NCBI GenBank assembly: GCA_020438105.1
Contig: JAGQVE010000021.1
Location: forward strand, 1-64,000
Reading direction: 5' to 3'
Length of the DNA stretch: 64,000 nucleotides
DNA from: Bacteroidales bacterium
GTDB lineage: Bacteria > Bacteroidota > Bacteroidia > Bacteroidales > JAADJA01
Positions 1-7,877 of this stretch are shown in pieces. The notes beneath the pieces were generated by a model. The model was given only the letters and a program-made list of their open reading frames with translations. It was not told the origin of the DNA and made no database searches. How positions within the stretch are numbered: the stretch's first letter is position 1; each line of letters opens with the position of its first letter. The position numbers and the translations under genes are program-made.

Positions 1-408
1 TGTAGCATTTTCACCATCAATCCTTACTATTTTATCACCAGCCATAATTCCCAGCTTTTCGGCAGGTCCGCCCCGTACTGGTGAAATTACCAAAATGGTA
101 TCCTTGTATATTTGAAAGGAAATACCAATTCCCTCAAAAATACCTTCCAGCGGTTCCGTAGCATTTTGAAGGTCTTTTTTAGAGATATACTGAGAGTGGG
201 GATCAAGCTCTTTCAGAACCGAAATGATCGCCTTTTCAACCAAATCAGGTTCATCAATGGAATCAACGTAAGCAAAGTTGATCATTTGTAAAACAGATGC
301 AAACTTTTGGGATGTAGAACGGGGATCAAATCCCTGGGCATACATATATCGACCCTGCCCCATAAAAAGGCACAGAAGCACAAAAAATCGCATCATCCGG
401 ATCGACAT
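1..408 (-). CDS. S41-family C-terminal processing peptidase, N-terminal part (runs off the window)
   Basis: Only the first 136 or so residues lie in the window; the frame is open through base 1. The N-terminus is a signal peptide (hydrophobic FFVLLCLF followed by a YAQ end). A helical segment follows with the family's LDPHSQYI sequence, then the start of a PDZ domain (FEGIGISF, and SPVRGGPAEKLGIMAGDKI). This order is typical of CTP proteases, which trim exported proteins in the periplasm. The catalytic Ser/Lys part would lie upstream of the window start and is not visible. ATG codons at 417, 408 and 396 share the frame, so the exact start is uncertain. A second, complete S41 protease sits at 47344-49026, so this one is a paralogue. 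Confidence 0.85.
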   Translation of the reverse strand, partial: MSIRMMRFFVLLCLFMGQGRYMYAQGFDPRSTSQKFASVLQMINFAYVDSIDEPDLVEKAIISVLKELDPHSQYISKKDLQNATEPLEGIFEGIGISFQIYKDTILVISPVRGGPAEKLGIMAGDKIVRIDGENAT

Positions 409-574
409 AATTCTCATTTGATAAAAACCTTAGCTTGCTTTAACGATAAGCCAGTAGAAGTGTTTTGTTAAGAGCCAAATTATTCAATTGCTCCGTATAC
501 GGCAAGTTTCAATTAAAGATTACTTTTGACCCAAAAATATTTAATCGCCTAACTGTGCTGACAAACTTCACTAA

Positions 575-759
575 ATGAAGCTATTAAAGGGAACATATAC
601 AGAAGCCGAGCACCATACCTTTAATTTACACCTGGCCTATTCAATTATTGAAGGGATCATTTTGGGTGTTTTGGCTTTGAATGAGTTTGTACTGATCAAA
701 AGTTTGCACGGAACAAATCTGCAGATCGGTGTGCTTTTTCAGCTCAGCATGCTGGTTTT
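575..759 (+). pseudogene. MFS transporter, N-terminal fragment cut off by the Mu-like element
   Basis: This reads as the first 61-62 residues of a membrane transporter, with a first helix (SIIEGIILGVLALNEFVLI) and the start of a second (VLFQLSMLVF). The frame then enters the mobile element and stops at 778. The missing remainder is found in the same frame at 7934-9043. Joining base 759 to 7939, or 761 to 7935, gives an uninterrupted protein reading LSMLVF(VF)LLFINEFIKR. The fragment is too short to transport anything, so the gene is inactive unless the element excises. The start ATG at 575 is the first in frame; the upstream gene (S41 peptidase) diverges from it. Confidence 0.85.
755..759. 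repeat. Candidate target-site duplication, left copy
   Basis: GTTTT at 755-759 is repeated at 7934-7938 on the other side of the element. Deleting one copy plus the element restores the transporter frame. The neighbourhood is T-rich, so a chance match is possible, and TTTG at 758-761/7931-7934 is a rival 4-bp duplication. Confidence 0.5.
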
Positions 760-910
760 TGTATGGGGCAGTATTTAAATAAGTGAACATTAGTAGGGAT
801 ATATTTTTGCTGAAAAAACATTAATATCAGCTATTTAAGCTGTTTTTAATGAACCAAAAAAAAATATTGAAAAGGTGAACGTTCTTTCATTTATTTGCAT
901 TGAACTTTTA
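760..910 (+). repeat. Left end of the Mu-like element with transposase-binding-type boxes
   Basis: TGAAC boxes in the same orientation lie at 784-788, 850-854, 876-880 and 901-905. The third is embedded in the 23-bp sequence (861-883) repeated in inverse at 7878-7900. The wide gap between the first and second boxes, followed by close ones, resembles the L1 / L2-L3 layout of phage Mu. That these are transposase-binding sites is inferred from position and symmetry. Bases 906-963 hold nothing recognisable before the repressor gene ends. Confidence 0.6.
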
Positions 911-963
911 TTTTGGAAGGAAAAAAGAGGCTAAAGTTTTACTTTTCTTTGCCGTAATTATCT

Positions 964-1755
964 CTAAGCTTTTGATTTGCCACCAATTAAATGGTCTTTC
1001 TGTTCACTCATATAGTCTACAAGATAAGATAACCTTTGATACCAGAAGTCAATATCACTCTTTAAATGTAATAACTTTAATATTATCTCTAACTTATTAT
1101 CACTAAGACCTTTAAAGTCTTCTTTCCATCCTTTTTCATAAAGTTCAAAGAGTTTGTCAAAAGTATCTTGTTGAGGCTTTTTGTCAATTGATATTTGACT
1201 TGAATTTAATACATTAACCAGGTTTAAATAACTCTGATAAACAGTTCTAAGCTTATCAAATTCAACGTTGTACAAAGCGTATACTCTTGGATAGGTCATT
1301 GTGTCATAATACATAATCTGGAGATAAACATAGGATTCTTTTTCAATATCTCCATAACCAAGGTAAGAATATGTATCTAAAAATTCCTTATTTCTTGAAA
1401 TTATGTCTCTTTTTGCAGAAAATGAACTATTTAACTGTCCTTTAATATTTTTATCTCCCAAATCGGATTTCTTATTGTTTTTATCAGATTGGTTCATGTA
1501 AGGTTCAAAATTGGTGTTCATTAAAAAATCATCATTTGATATAAACATCTCACCTGTACCCCTCAGCAAATAATTAGGATCAACATTAAAAGTATTGATT
1601 ATTTTCCCCAAAAGATCAAATCCCGGTTTGTTTCTGCCGTTCAGGATATTGTATATTACAGTAGGTGCAACATCCATTTTTGCGCAGAACTCAGCTTTTG
1701 AAATATTCAAAGCTTTAATCACATTGTGAATCCTATTCCCTATTGTGTTTTCCAT
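964..1755 (-). CDS. XRE-type repressor of the Mu-like element (c-repressor position)
   Basis: The 263-residue protein starts with a helix-turn-helix domain at about residues 5-65. Its recognition region is SKAEFCAKMDVAPTVIYNIL, and NTFNVDPNYLLRGTGEMF is a common XRE-domain ending. The remaining 190 residues are charged and not recognised; I see no S24 self-cleavage motif. The gene is divergent from the early operon, which is where Mu-like elements keep their lysogeny repressor, so it probably silences 1862 onward. I chose the ATG at 1755 because MENTIGNRI begins the HTH fold; the frame stays open to about 1869, which would overlap the divergent gene. Confidence 0.75.
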   Translation of the reverse strand: MENTIGNRIHNVIKALNISKAEFCAKMDVAPTVIYNILNGRNKPGFDLLGKIINTFNVDPNYLLRGTGEMFISNDDFLMNTNFEPYMNQSDKNNKKSDLGDKNIKGQLNSSFSAKRDIISRNKEFLDTYSYLGYGDIEKESYVYLQIMYYDTMTYPRVYALYNVEFDKLRTVYQSYLNLVNVLNSSQISIDKKPQQDTFDKLFELYEKGWKEDFKGLSDNKLEIILKLLHLKSDIDFWYQRLSYLVDYMSEQKDHLIGGKSKA

Positions 1756-1861
1756 ATAAATCATTTGTTGAAAAAAAATTGTCAAATATTTTGCTACTAT
1801 AATCAAATGATATATATTTGCAATATCAAACGTGTACAAAGATATATAAAAACTTAAAGAA
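1756..1861. promoter_or_regulatory. Divergent control region between repressor and early genes
   Basis: On the plus strand, TTTG at 1790-1793 and TATATTTG at 1813-1820 are separated by 19 bp and match the Bacteroidota -33/-7 promoter pattern; this would drive the early genes from 1862. CAAAT...ATTTG (1804-1820) overlaps the -7 box as an inverted repeat and a similar CAAATATTTTG lies at 1783-1793. Both are plausible repressor operators. On the minus strand TATCTTTG (1844-1837) could be the -7 box for the repressor. All of this is inferred from motifs. Confidence 0.45.
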
Positions 1862-2074
1862 ATGTTCACAATTGAAGAAAAAAAAGCAATAAAATCAAAG
1901 CTACCTCATGGATCATTGAGGCTAATTGCTAAAATGGCCGGTGTATCCCCTCAGTCTGTTGCTGGGTGGTTTAGTGATAGGGTTAAAAGTAGTAAGAAGA
2001 TTGAAGACGCTGCAATTTCCCTGTTAAGGAAATGTAAAGAAGACAAAGAAAGAAAACTTGCCGGGCTTCTCTGA
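1862..2074 (+). CDS. Small DNA-binding protein, Ner/Cro-like early regulator
   Basis: This 70-residue basic protein contains a helix-turn-helix (about residues 18-45: SLRLIAKMAGVSPQSVAGWF). It is the first gene of the rightward operon, two bases before the transposase gene. In Mu that place belongs to Ner, a Cro-like negative regulator of the repressor and early promoters. I assign a regulatory role from the HTH and the position; the sequence itself is not close to a named family that I recognise. Confidence 0.6.
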   Translation: MFTIEEKKAIKSKLPHGSLRLIAKMAGVSPQSVAGWFSDRVKSSKKIEDAAISLLRKCKEDKERKLAGLL

Positions 2075-2076
2075 TT

Positions 2077-4113
2077 ATGAAACTCTACGTTGATGTAAAT
2101 AAGCAGCTTTGGTTGAGTTATGAATACCTTAAAAATACTGGTATTTCAGAAAATTCTATTAAAAACTGGACTAAAAGAAACATTGGCTCATACAAGTACA
2201 TCAATGGCCGTACATATATTAACTACGACACTATACCAACACCAACCCGCAAAAAGCTATATGGAAAGGGAACACTAATACATGATGCCAAGCAGGAACA
2301 AAACAATAACATGGAGAACATGTTTTACAACCACCTTAACCAGGCATACTCAGGCATAGCAGCCGCCAAATGGCGCAACCTGATCCACGATGCTTACCCA
2401 CAGCTTGACGATGAAAGCCTCACTAACTTCTCTAAACGTGCCGCAGTTATTGAAAAAGCCCTCAATCTGAACCCACACATTCATGGAAACCTTCAAAAGA
2501 TATTCAATTCCTACCTTCGTATTTACCCAGGAGTATATTCCAAGAAAAGCCGCTTTAGTATGATGCTTACCAATGCCAGGGAAAAAGGTATTATTCACGC
2601 GGCTGTTGATAAAAGATTGTTAAATAAGCGGGAACCGGTTCACGGAGATTTAGTTCGTTTCTGGGCCGCTTTTATCCTGAACCATAACAAAGCCTTTACC
2701 CTTAAGATGTCGTATGAAACTTTCGCGGACACGTGCCAGAACCAGGGAATAAAATCACCCTCATACGATTGGTTTTTAAGATTTTATTACGATAACAGAA
2801 ATACCATTGACCAAAACCGATACGGGCAAATGGAGTTTGAAAAGTTAAACCAAAACTATGCGAAGATCATACCGGCGCTATATGCCGGGGATCAGTGGCA
2901 GATGGATGGTTGGCGTATCCCTGTTTATTGTAAAAAATACAGCGATAACGGTAGAGCCGTTTATTTTGTAACATACAACCTTTTCGCGGTACTGGATGCT
3001 CACAGCCGCAAGATCGTTGGGTACTGGATTTCGGAAACAGAGAATACACAAAGCATTTTAAAGGGCATTGAAATGGCGGTTAAAGAGACTTTAACACTGC
3101 CTTACGAAATTGTTGCCGATAACCATTCATTCAACAAAACTAAAGAAGCCGGGAACATTAAAGAGGAAATGGACAAGCTGGGAGTTACCTGGACAATTGA
3201 CAGCAACCCGCGTCGTAAATCCATCCTGGAACGCGCATTTAAAACCCTGGGAGAAAAGTTTTATAAAAAGCAGTATGGTTACATTGGCCAGGGTATCCGG
3301 TCAAAGGAAAAAGGAGGAATCACACAGCAGGAATTGAGGGATATATATACCAGGCCGGATAATTTCCTGACCTATCATCAGATAGTAGCCTTAACCGTTT
3401 CAATTGTAGAACAATACAATTCAACGAAAATTAAAAAGTTAAGTGATTCACCTAATAACCTGTATGCGAAAAGCGAACAGCCCCACTCCATAAAAGTAGA
3501 TGATTATAAGCGTTTGCAGTTATTTACCCTCAAAACTGAATACAAAGTATCATATGGCCAGATCACCATTCAGCGCGGTTCACATAAATATGAATACCAG
3601 TTACCGGCAGAATATGCACAAGCCTATAACAATCAGACTGTAACGGTAAGGTATGCAGATTATGACATCATCTACCTTTATGACCTCCTAACGGATGAAC
3701 CAATTTGCAACGTGAACCAAAAACATGCTATTCACGGGGCAAAGGCAAACCAAACGGATAGAGACCGGGAGTTACTTTATAAAAACAAAGGACGCATCCG
3801 GGGAATTAATACCAGGACACGGAAACAAAAGAGCCTTTGGCTTGAAAAGGCTGCTTCGATTGATCCCAACGCTTACGAAACGGTCAACTCTATGACTACC
3901 CCAAAAGTCATCCAGGAAGAACTTAGAACCAACTATGAAGTACGGCGAAAAACCATTGACCAGGGGGTAAATCCTGACACTGTACCGGATTGGCCGAATG
4001 TATCTGAGATGTTAGACCCTGCTATGAAACCACCCAAAGAAAAAGAGAACCGACACCCATTCCATGTCGGGGAGGGAACCATGAAAAAGATAAAAGTTAA
4101 TATGGAGAAATAA
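2077..4113 (+). CDS. MuA-type DDE transposase
   Basis: The 678-residue length is close to that of phage Mu transposase (663). The N-terminus (about residues 1-65) is a winged-helix-like DNA-binding segment containing ISENSIKNWTKRNIG. The integrase-core domain spans about residues 260-430. Likely catalytic acids are D277 (in DQWQMDGW), D348 (in IVADNHSF) and E385 (in RRKSILERAF), with 36 residues between the second and third, as in DDE enzymes. A beta-barrel-type domain (about 470-560) and a basic tail follow. It would join the element ends to new target DNA with the help of the downstream ATPase. The reading frame is intact and all three acids are present, so it may be active. Confidence 0.92.
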   Translation: MKLYVDVNKQLWLSYEYLKNTGISENSIKNWTKRNIGSYKYINGRTYINYDTIPTPTRKKLYGKGTLIHDAKQEQNNNMENMFYNHLNQAYSGIAAAKWRNLIHDAYPQLDDESLTNFSKRAAVIEKALNLNPHIHGNLQKIFNSYLRIYPGVYSKKSRFSMMLTNAREKGIIHAAVDKRLLNKREPVHGDLVRFWAAFILNHNKAFTLKMSYETFADTCQNQGIKSPSYDWFLRFYYDNRNTIDQNRYGQMEFEKLNQNYAKIIPALYAGDQWQMDGWRIPVYCKKYSDNGRAVYFVTYNLFAVLDAHSRKIVGYWISETENTQSILKGIEMAVKETLTLPYEIVADNHSFNKTKEAGNIKEEMDKLGVTWTIDSNPRRKSILERAFKTLGEKFYKKQYGYIGQGIRSKEKGGITQQELRDIYTRPDNFLTYHQIVALTVSIVEQYNSTKIKKLSDSPNNLYAKSEQPHSIKVDDYKRLQLFTLKTEYKVSYGQITIQRGSHKYEYQLPAEYAQAYNNQTVTVRYADYDIIYLYDLLTDEPICNVNQKHAIHGAKANQTDRDRELLYKNKGRIRGINTRTRKQKSLWLEKAASIDPNAYETVNSMTTPKVIQEELRTNYEVRRKTIDQGVNPDTVPDWPNVSEMLDPAMKPPKEKENRHPFHVGEGTMKKIKVNMEK

Positions 4114-4140
4114 AAAGGCGCTGAAAATCAACGCCCTTTC
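4114..4140 (+). terminator. Weak hairpin between transposase and ATPase genes
   Basis: AAAGGCG (4114-4120) can pair with CGCCCTTT (4132-4139) with one bulged base, directly after the transposase stop. There is no clear U-run, so this may be an attenuator or mRNA-stability element that lowers ATPase expression rather than a true terminator. Confidence 0.3.
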
Positions 4141-4159
4141 ATTAATAAAAAAATGTGGT

Positions 4160-4990
4160 ATGACAAAAGTAAACAAAAACCTGGAACTCAAAACGGCAAT
4201 CAATGACTATTGCCGGTTAAAGGCGATCAGTAAAAACGAGTTTTCAGTACAGATAGGGGTAAATTCCGCTTATCTGTCTAAAATTGAGAAAGAAAAGTTT
4301 GTTGGAATCTCAACGGCTGTACTTACAAAAATATGGTCTGCTATCAAGTTACGATCCGTTACGGATGTGTTTGATACAGCGGATCATGTTAGTGTGTTTA
4401 GGCAATGCGATAAAACGCGGAGGTTTAAACTAATGACCGGAATGATAGCTGATACCGGTATGGGCAAAACAACATCTCTGAGGGCTTATACAATGCAGGA
4501 AAACGTGTTTTACGTGCAAGTGGATAAAACCATGAACGCTAAAAGGCTGCTAAGTGCCATTTTGCGTGAAATGCGTGTATCATTTGACGGCAACATACAT
4601 GAGATCATGTTAAAAATAGCCGAAACACTGAACCGGGTTGAAAACCCCCTATTGATCATTGACGAAGCCGGGAAACTCAATCATGCAATGATCTTGTATT
4701 TACATGATTTGAGAGAATACACCAAAGCTAATTGCGGGATACTGTTATCAGGTATGCCATATTTTAAGACAAACCTGGTTAAGCAATCCGATAGACAAAA
4801 AGAAGGCTATGCAGAGTTCTTGCGCCGGGTCAATATATGGCATGAGCTGAGGGGACTTAGCCGCAAAGAGGTAGAGTTTATTTGCCAGGATAATGGTATT
4901 ACAGGGCAATATTCCGCCTATTATGGATTACGCTTTGCCGACCTTATGAACAAGATATTATTGGAACAAATTACAAACAAAATAAATTAA
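4160..4990 (+). CDS. MuB-like AAA ATPase, transposition target selector
   Basis: The 276-residue protein begins with an HTH-like domain (about residues 15-60: SKNEFSVQIGVNSAYLSKIE), as phage Mu B protein does. An ATPase domain follows, with a Walker A motif ADTGMGKTTS (K103) and a Walker B motif LLIIDEAG (D168, E169). MuB proteins bind DNA as ATP filaments, deliver target DNA to the transposase and confer target immunity. The position right after the transposase gene fits. No key residue is missing. AAA_22/TniB-type ATPases are the nearest alternatives, but the HTH plus the Mu-like neighbours favour MuB. Confidence 0.9.
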   Translation: MTKVNKNLELKTAINDYCRLKAISKNEFSVQIGVNSAYLSKIEKEKFVGISTAVLTKIWSAIKLRSVTDVFDTADHVSVFRQCDKTRRFKLMTGMIADTGMGKTTSLRAYTMQENVFYVQVDKTMNAKRLLSAILREMRVSFDGNIHEIMLKIAETLNRVENPLLIIDEAGKLNHAMILYLHDLREYTKANCGILLSGMPYFKTNLVKQSDRQKEGYAEFLRRVNIWHELRGLSRKEVEFICQDNGITGQYSAYYGLRFADLMNKILLEQITNKIN

Positions 4991-4994
4991 AGTT

Positions 4995-5246
4995 ATGAAA
5001 ACAGCAGGTATTACTTTTAATTATGATGAAAAACATAACAGGCCAGTAAGTTGCACTGTTACAATTATGGGCGATCATGATGAATACATGGGTAAGATCA
5101 GATCATTAGTAAATTTATTACGAAGTCTTGATGAAAACATGCTTTATAAACCCGAAATTGTCGATATATGCGACCTGATCCTCGACATGTTACCCTCATC
5201 CGACCAACTCATTGTAAATAATCCAAACAAAACCCCCGCGCTATGA
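4995..5246 (+). CDS. Small unknown protein of the Mu-like element
   Basis: This 83-residue ORF starts four bases after the ATPase gene and its stop overlaps the next start (ATGA at 5243-5246), so it is translated as part of the operon. The N-terminal half looks like a short beta-rich segment (GITFNYDEKHNRPVSCTVTI) and the rest like amphipathic helix. I do not recognise it. In Mu this place holds small early genes such as host nuclease inhibitors, but nothing in the sequence supports a specific role. Confidence 0.6.
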   Translation: MKTAGITFNYDEKHNRPVSCTVTIMGDHDEYMGKIRSLVNLLRSLDENMLYKPEIVDICDLILDMLPSSDQLIVNNPNKTPAL

Positions 5247-5686
5247 ATAAGGCAAAAAGCATAGCAACACCAGCACAGATCAAGGCAATCCATGCCATAT
5301 TGAATAAACATGGACTGCTGGACCATAAAGCTGAATATGTTTCGGCGATTACCAACGGTAGAACCGAAAGCACTAAAGACTTAACACGTCGGGAGGTTAG
5401 GGAATTCTTTTCAATTTTTGAAGATGACAGCCAAACAGAGGCCAGGCGCAACGCTATTTATACTGCTATTTGGAAAATCGCCTGGAATATGGGAATAATT
5501 TACGGGATCAGTAAGGAAGATTACGAAATGAATAAGGCAAAGCTGAACACATTTTGCAAAGAGCGTGGAACCGTAAAGAAAAATATTACACAAATGAACC
5601 TTGCAGAACTCAATAAGACCAGGCGACAGTTTGAAGCTATGTATAGGAGATTTAAAGAAAGAAAGGAGTATGTCGTACAATCGTAA
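5243..5686 (+). CDS. GemA/gp16-like early protein
   Basis: The 147-residue protein starts ATPAQIKAIHAILNKHGL, continues with a charged region containing DLTRREVREFF, and ends in a basic helical part. This matches the layout of the Mu gp16/GemA family (DUF1018-type), which has an N-terminal segment beginning with a TP.Q...I motif and is found between the B gene and the middle genes. GemA is reported to modulate host gene expression; its mechanism is poorly known. It overlaps both neighbours by a few bases, supporting translational coupling. The family call is by eye and by position. Confidence 0.6.
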   Translation: MNKAKSIATPAQIKAIHAILNKHGLLDHKAEYVSAITNGRTESTKDLTRREVREFFSIFEDDSQTEARRNAIYTAIWKIAWNMGIIYGISKEDYEMNKAKLNTFCKERGTVKKNITQMNLAELNKTRRQFEAMYRRFKERKEYVVQS

Positions 5687-5867
5687 AAACCTACTCCTTA
5701 AAATTCTGGACATCCAGGAATTGGTTATGAAGTATCAGAACGATGGATATTCTCAACAATGGATTTATTTGAATATCATTTACCCTAAATATCCTATATC
5801 AAGGGCAACGTACTACAATTATTTAAATACCAATGCCAGGAAAGAGATAAAAGAATTAAATCAGTAA
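5670..5867 (+). CDS. Small HTH-like protein at the Mor position
   Basis: The ATG at 5670 gives a 65-residue protein overlapping the GemA-like gene by 17 bases in another frame. A purine-rich AAAGGAG (5662-5668) lies just before it, very close to the start. The C-terminal half contains ISRATYYNYLNTNARKEI, which looks like the recognition part of a helix-turn-helix. In Mu the middle-operon activator Mor follows gemA, but this protein is half the size of Mor, so I only note the shared location. A transcription role is inference. Confidence 0.5.
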   Translation: MSYNRKNLLLKILDIQELVMKYQNDGYSQQWIYLNIIYPKYPISRATYYNYLNTNARKEIKELNQ

Positions 5868-5888
5868 GATACTTAATACGATACATAA

Positions 5889-6911
5889 ATGACAAAAAGG
5901 AAAAACAAAGAATTTGTAATCAGCGATGAAAGCCGGAATAGTTTCGGTTTCAAAATTTTAACATCGGGTATAATGCTGGAAAAATTCATCCGTAATCCGG
6001 TGATGTTTTACAACCATGATCGCCAAAGTGGAGTAATTGGTCGTTGGGAAAATATCCATATTAAAAACAAAAAATTGCTTGCTACTCCTGTATTTGATGA
6101 GGCCGACGAATTAGGGAAAAAGATAGCTCAAAAGGTAGAATCAGGGTTTATTCGTGCAGCATCTATTGGTATTGAGATACTCAATATTGATGAGATGGGT
6201 AAAACAGTTCTATCCTGTGAGCTAATTGAATGTTCAATTTGTGATGTTCCAAGTAATGAAAACGCGCTAATGTTGTATCAAGATGGTGAACAGGTAAGCG
6301 ATCAAAAAGTATATGCAAATCTCAATTTAATTAAAAACAAAATTCCTATGAAAGACAAAGATGTAAAAAGGATCATTGAAGCACTGGGATTAGATCCTGA
6401 TGCTACCATTGACGACATTATATCTGCTATAACTGCACTTTCGGGAGAGTCACCGAATCAGATTGTCGAAAATGCAATTAAGATGAATGTCGTAAAAGCC
6501 TACGAAAAAAGCGGGCTATTGAAAATGGCTAAAACAGATTTTCAGTCATTTGCAACTTATCTACATGACCGGAAAATAAAGTACCTGGAAGAAGTCCGTT
6601 CATTCAGTACCGAGTTAATTAACAAAGCTGTTAGAGACGGACGTTTGCCTTATCCAGTCAATTCCAAGAGGGGTAAGGCGTTTTGGTATGCGGCTCTGGA
6701 AAATGATTTTGAAGGCGGTAAGTTTGTCCTGGAGAACCTGACTAAGCGGACTGTTTTATCTGATATGATCAAAGGCTTTGGGCAGGGAGTTGATAGCAAT
6801 GAATGGACACTGGACGACTACCGGAAAAAAGCCCCTCATAAATTGGCCGCTGATCCGGCACTGTATCAAAGATTGTTAGAGGAAGATAAAATTTCAAAAC
6901 AAAACAAATAA
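5889..6911 (+). CDS. Prohead protease with scaffold-like C-terminus (Mu gpI-like)
   Basis: Residues 1-130 form an HK97/Mu-type S78 prohead protease domain. The likely catalytic His is H43 (in FYNHDRQSG) and the likely Ser is S92 (in FIRAASIGI). Residues 154-340 are charged and helical and end in WTLDDYRKKAPHKLAADP, which resembles the C-terminus of Mu gpI. In Mu that part is also made alone from an internal start as scaffold protein gpZ. An in-frame ATG at 6348 (M154) lies exactly at this domain boundary. Such proteins assemble and then process capsid precursors. The next gene, 13 bases on, is the capsid protein. Portal and terminase genes, which normally come before, are missing. Confidence 0.85.
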   Translation: MTKRKNKEFVISDESRNSFGFKILTSGIMLEKFIRNPVMFYNHDRQSGVIGRWENIHIKNKKLLATPVFDEADELGKKIAQKVESGFIRAASIGIEILNIDEMGKTVLSCELIECSICDVPSNENALMLYQDGEQVSDQKVYANLNLIKNKIPMKDKDVKRIIEALGLDPDATIDDIISAITALSGESPNQIVENAIKMNVVKAYEKSGLLKMAKTDFQSFATYLHDRKIKYLEEVRSFSTELINKAVRDGRLPYPVNSKRGKAFWYAALENDFEGGKFVLENLTKRTVLSDMIKGFGQGVDSNEWTLDDYRKKAPHKLAADPALYQRLLEEDKISKQNK

Positions 6912-6924
6912 TACTTAATTAATT

Positions 6925-7800
6925 ATGTCAGATTTAAATAAAGAAGTATGGGTAAATCAACTCATGGAGAAATTTTACCCGGATAGCTCATTTTTGAAGC
7001 ATACAAAGGATTTTTCAAGTATGGTTGATAATGATGCTATCAACATTGCAGAAGCCGGTTTAGACCCGGAGGTATTAATTAATAATACTACATATCCGAT
7101 TGAAATTATTCAAAGGATTGACACGCCAATCAGGATTATCCTGGATAAATTTGAGACGAAAAATACACTTATTCGTAGGCCGGATGTGATTGAGTACGCC
7201 TATGATCAACTGGAAAGTGTATTAATGGGGCATAGAGGGACATTAAGGGCAAACACAGCCTTAAAAGCTGCACACGCTTTTGCACCGGCTGGAAATACCG
7301 AAGACACGCCCGTTATCCTTTCCACAGGCGATGTTTATAACGGAAGGAAACGGATGAGTGTTGAGGATGTTTTGGCACTAAAAGAAGCGTTTGATAGTGC
7401 CGATATACCTTTAGAAAATCGTATTTTGGTATTACATCCATACCACGTATCCGACCTGTTAACGTTCGATGTGAAAGCCTTTAAGGATATTACAGATATT
7501 GTAGACGGACAACCAAAGAGGTTTGCCGGATTTGGTATTCTTCAATTTTCAAAGCCTGCATATTTTAATACAACTACATTGCAGAAAATTGCCTTTGGAG
7601 CTGTACCAAGTGTCAACGATTCATTTTCTTCATTCGCGTTTCATGCAGATGAAGTAATGAAGGCAGACGGGGAAGTTTATATGTACATCCGTGAAGACGA
7701 CCCAGAGGAACGCGGCACAATCGTAGGTTTTGACAAACGTTTTATAGCAATGCCTATTAGAAACAAAGGTATTGGAGCGATTGTCAGTGCACCTGAATAA
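6925..7800 (+). CDS. Phage major capsid protein (HK97-like fold, Mu gpT position)
   Basis: The 291-residue protein directly follows the protease/scaffold gene, as Mu T follows I. Length and layout fit a compact HK97-fold capsid protein. They include an N-terminal arm, a region around IDTPIRIILDKFETKNTLIRRP, a helical spine (VEDVLALKEAFDSADIP) followed by RILVLHPYHVSDLL, and a final beta strand near IVGFDKRFIAMPIRNKGIGA. It is the last gene before the terminator and the right end of the element. An encapsulin is an alternative for a lone HK97 shell protein, but the adjacent prohead protease and transposase argue for a phage origin. Confidence 0.75.
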   Translation: MSDLNKEVWVNQLMEKFYPDSSFLKHTKDFSSMVDNDAINIAEAGLDPEVLINNTTYPIEIIQRIDTPIRIILDKFETKNTLIRRPDVIEYAYDQLESVLMGHRGTLRANTALKAAHAFAPAGNTEDTPVILSTGDVYNGRKRMSVEDVLALKEAFDSADIPLENRILVLHPYHVSDLLTFDVKAFKDITDIVDGQPKRFAGFGILQFSKPAYFNTTTLQKIAFGAVPSVNDSFSSFAFHADEVMKADGEVYMYIREDDPEERGTIVGFDKRFIAMPIRNKGIGAIVSAPE

Positions 7801-7825
7801 AAGCTAAATTTTTTATACCACACCA

Positions 7826-7858
7826 GGGGGAGTTTAGAAGTAAGCTTCCCCATTTTTT
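7826..7858 (+). terminator. Rho-independent terminator after the capsid gene
   Basis: GGGGGAG (7826-7832) pairs imperfectly with CTTCCCC (7845-7851) and is followed by a run of six T. It lies 26 bp after the capsid stop, so it probably ends the whole rightward operon just inside the element. Confidence 0.65.
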
Positions 7859-7877
7859 ACGCCAAAAATTTATCATA

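Noticed and set aside
575-778. A separate 67-residue membrane protein
   Set aside because: It is the cut N-terminus of the transporter resumed at 7934; its last residues are coded by the element.
900-1106. A 68-residue ORF on the plus strand at the left end of the element
   Set aside because: It lies across the repressor gene on the other strand, has no start context and no recognisable content.
6925-7800. Encapsulin nanocompartment shell
   Set aside because: The adjacent prohead protease/scaffold and Mu-type transposase genes make a phage capsid protein more likely, and no cargo enzyme is nearby.
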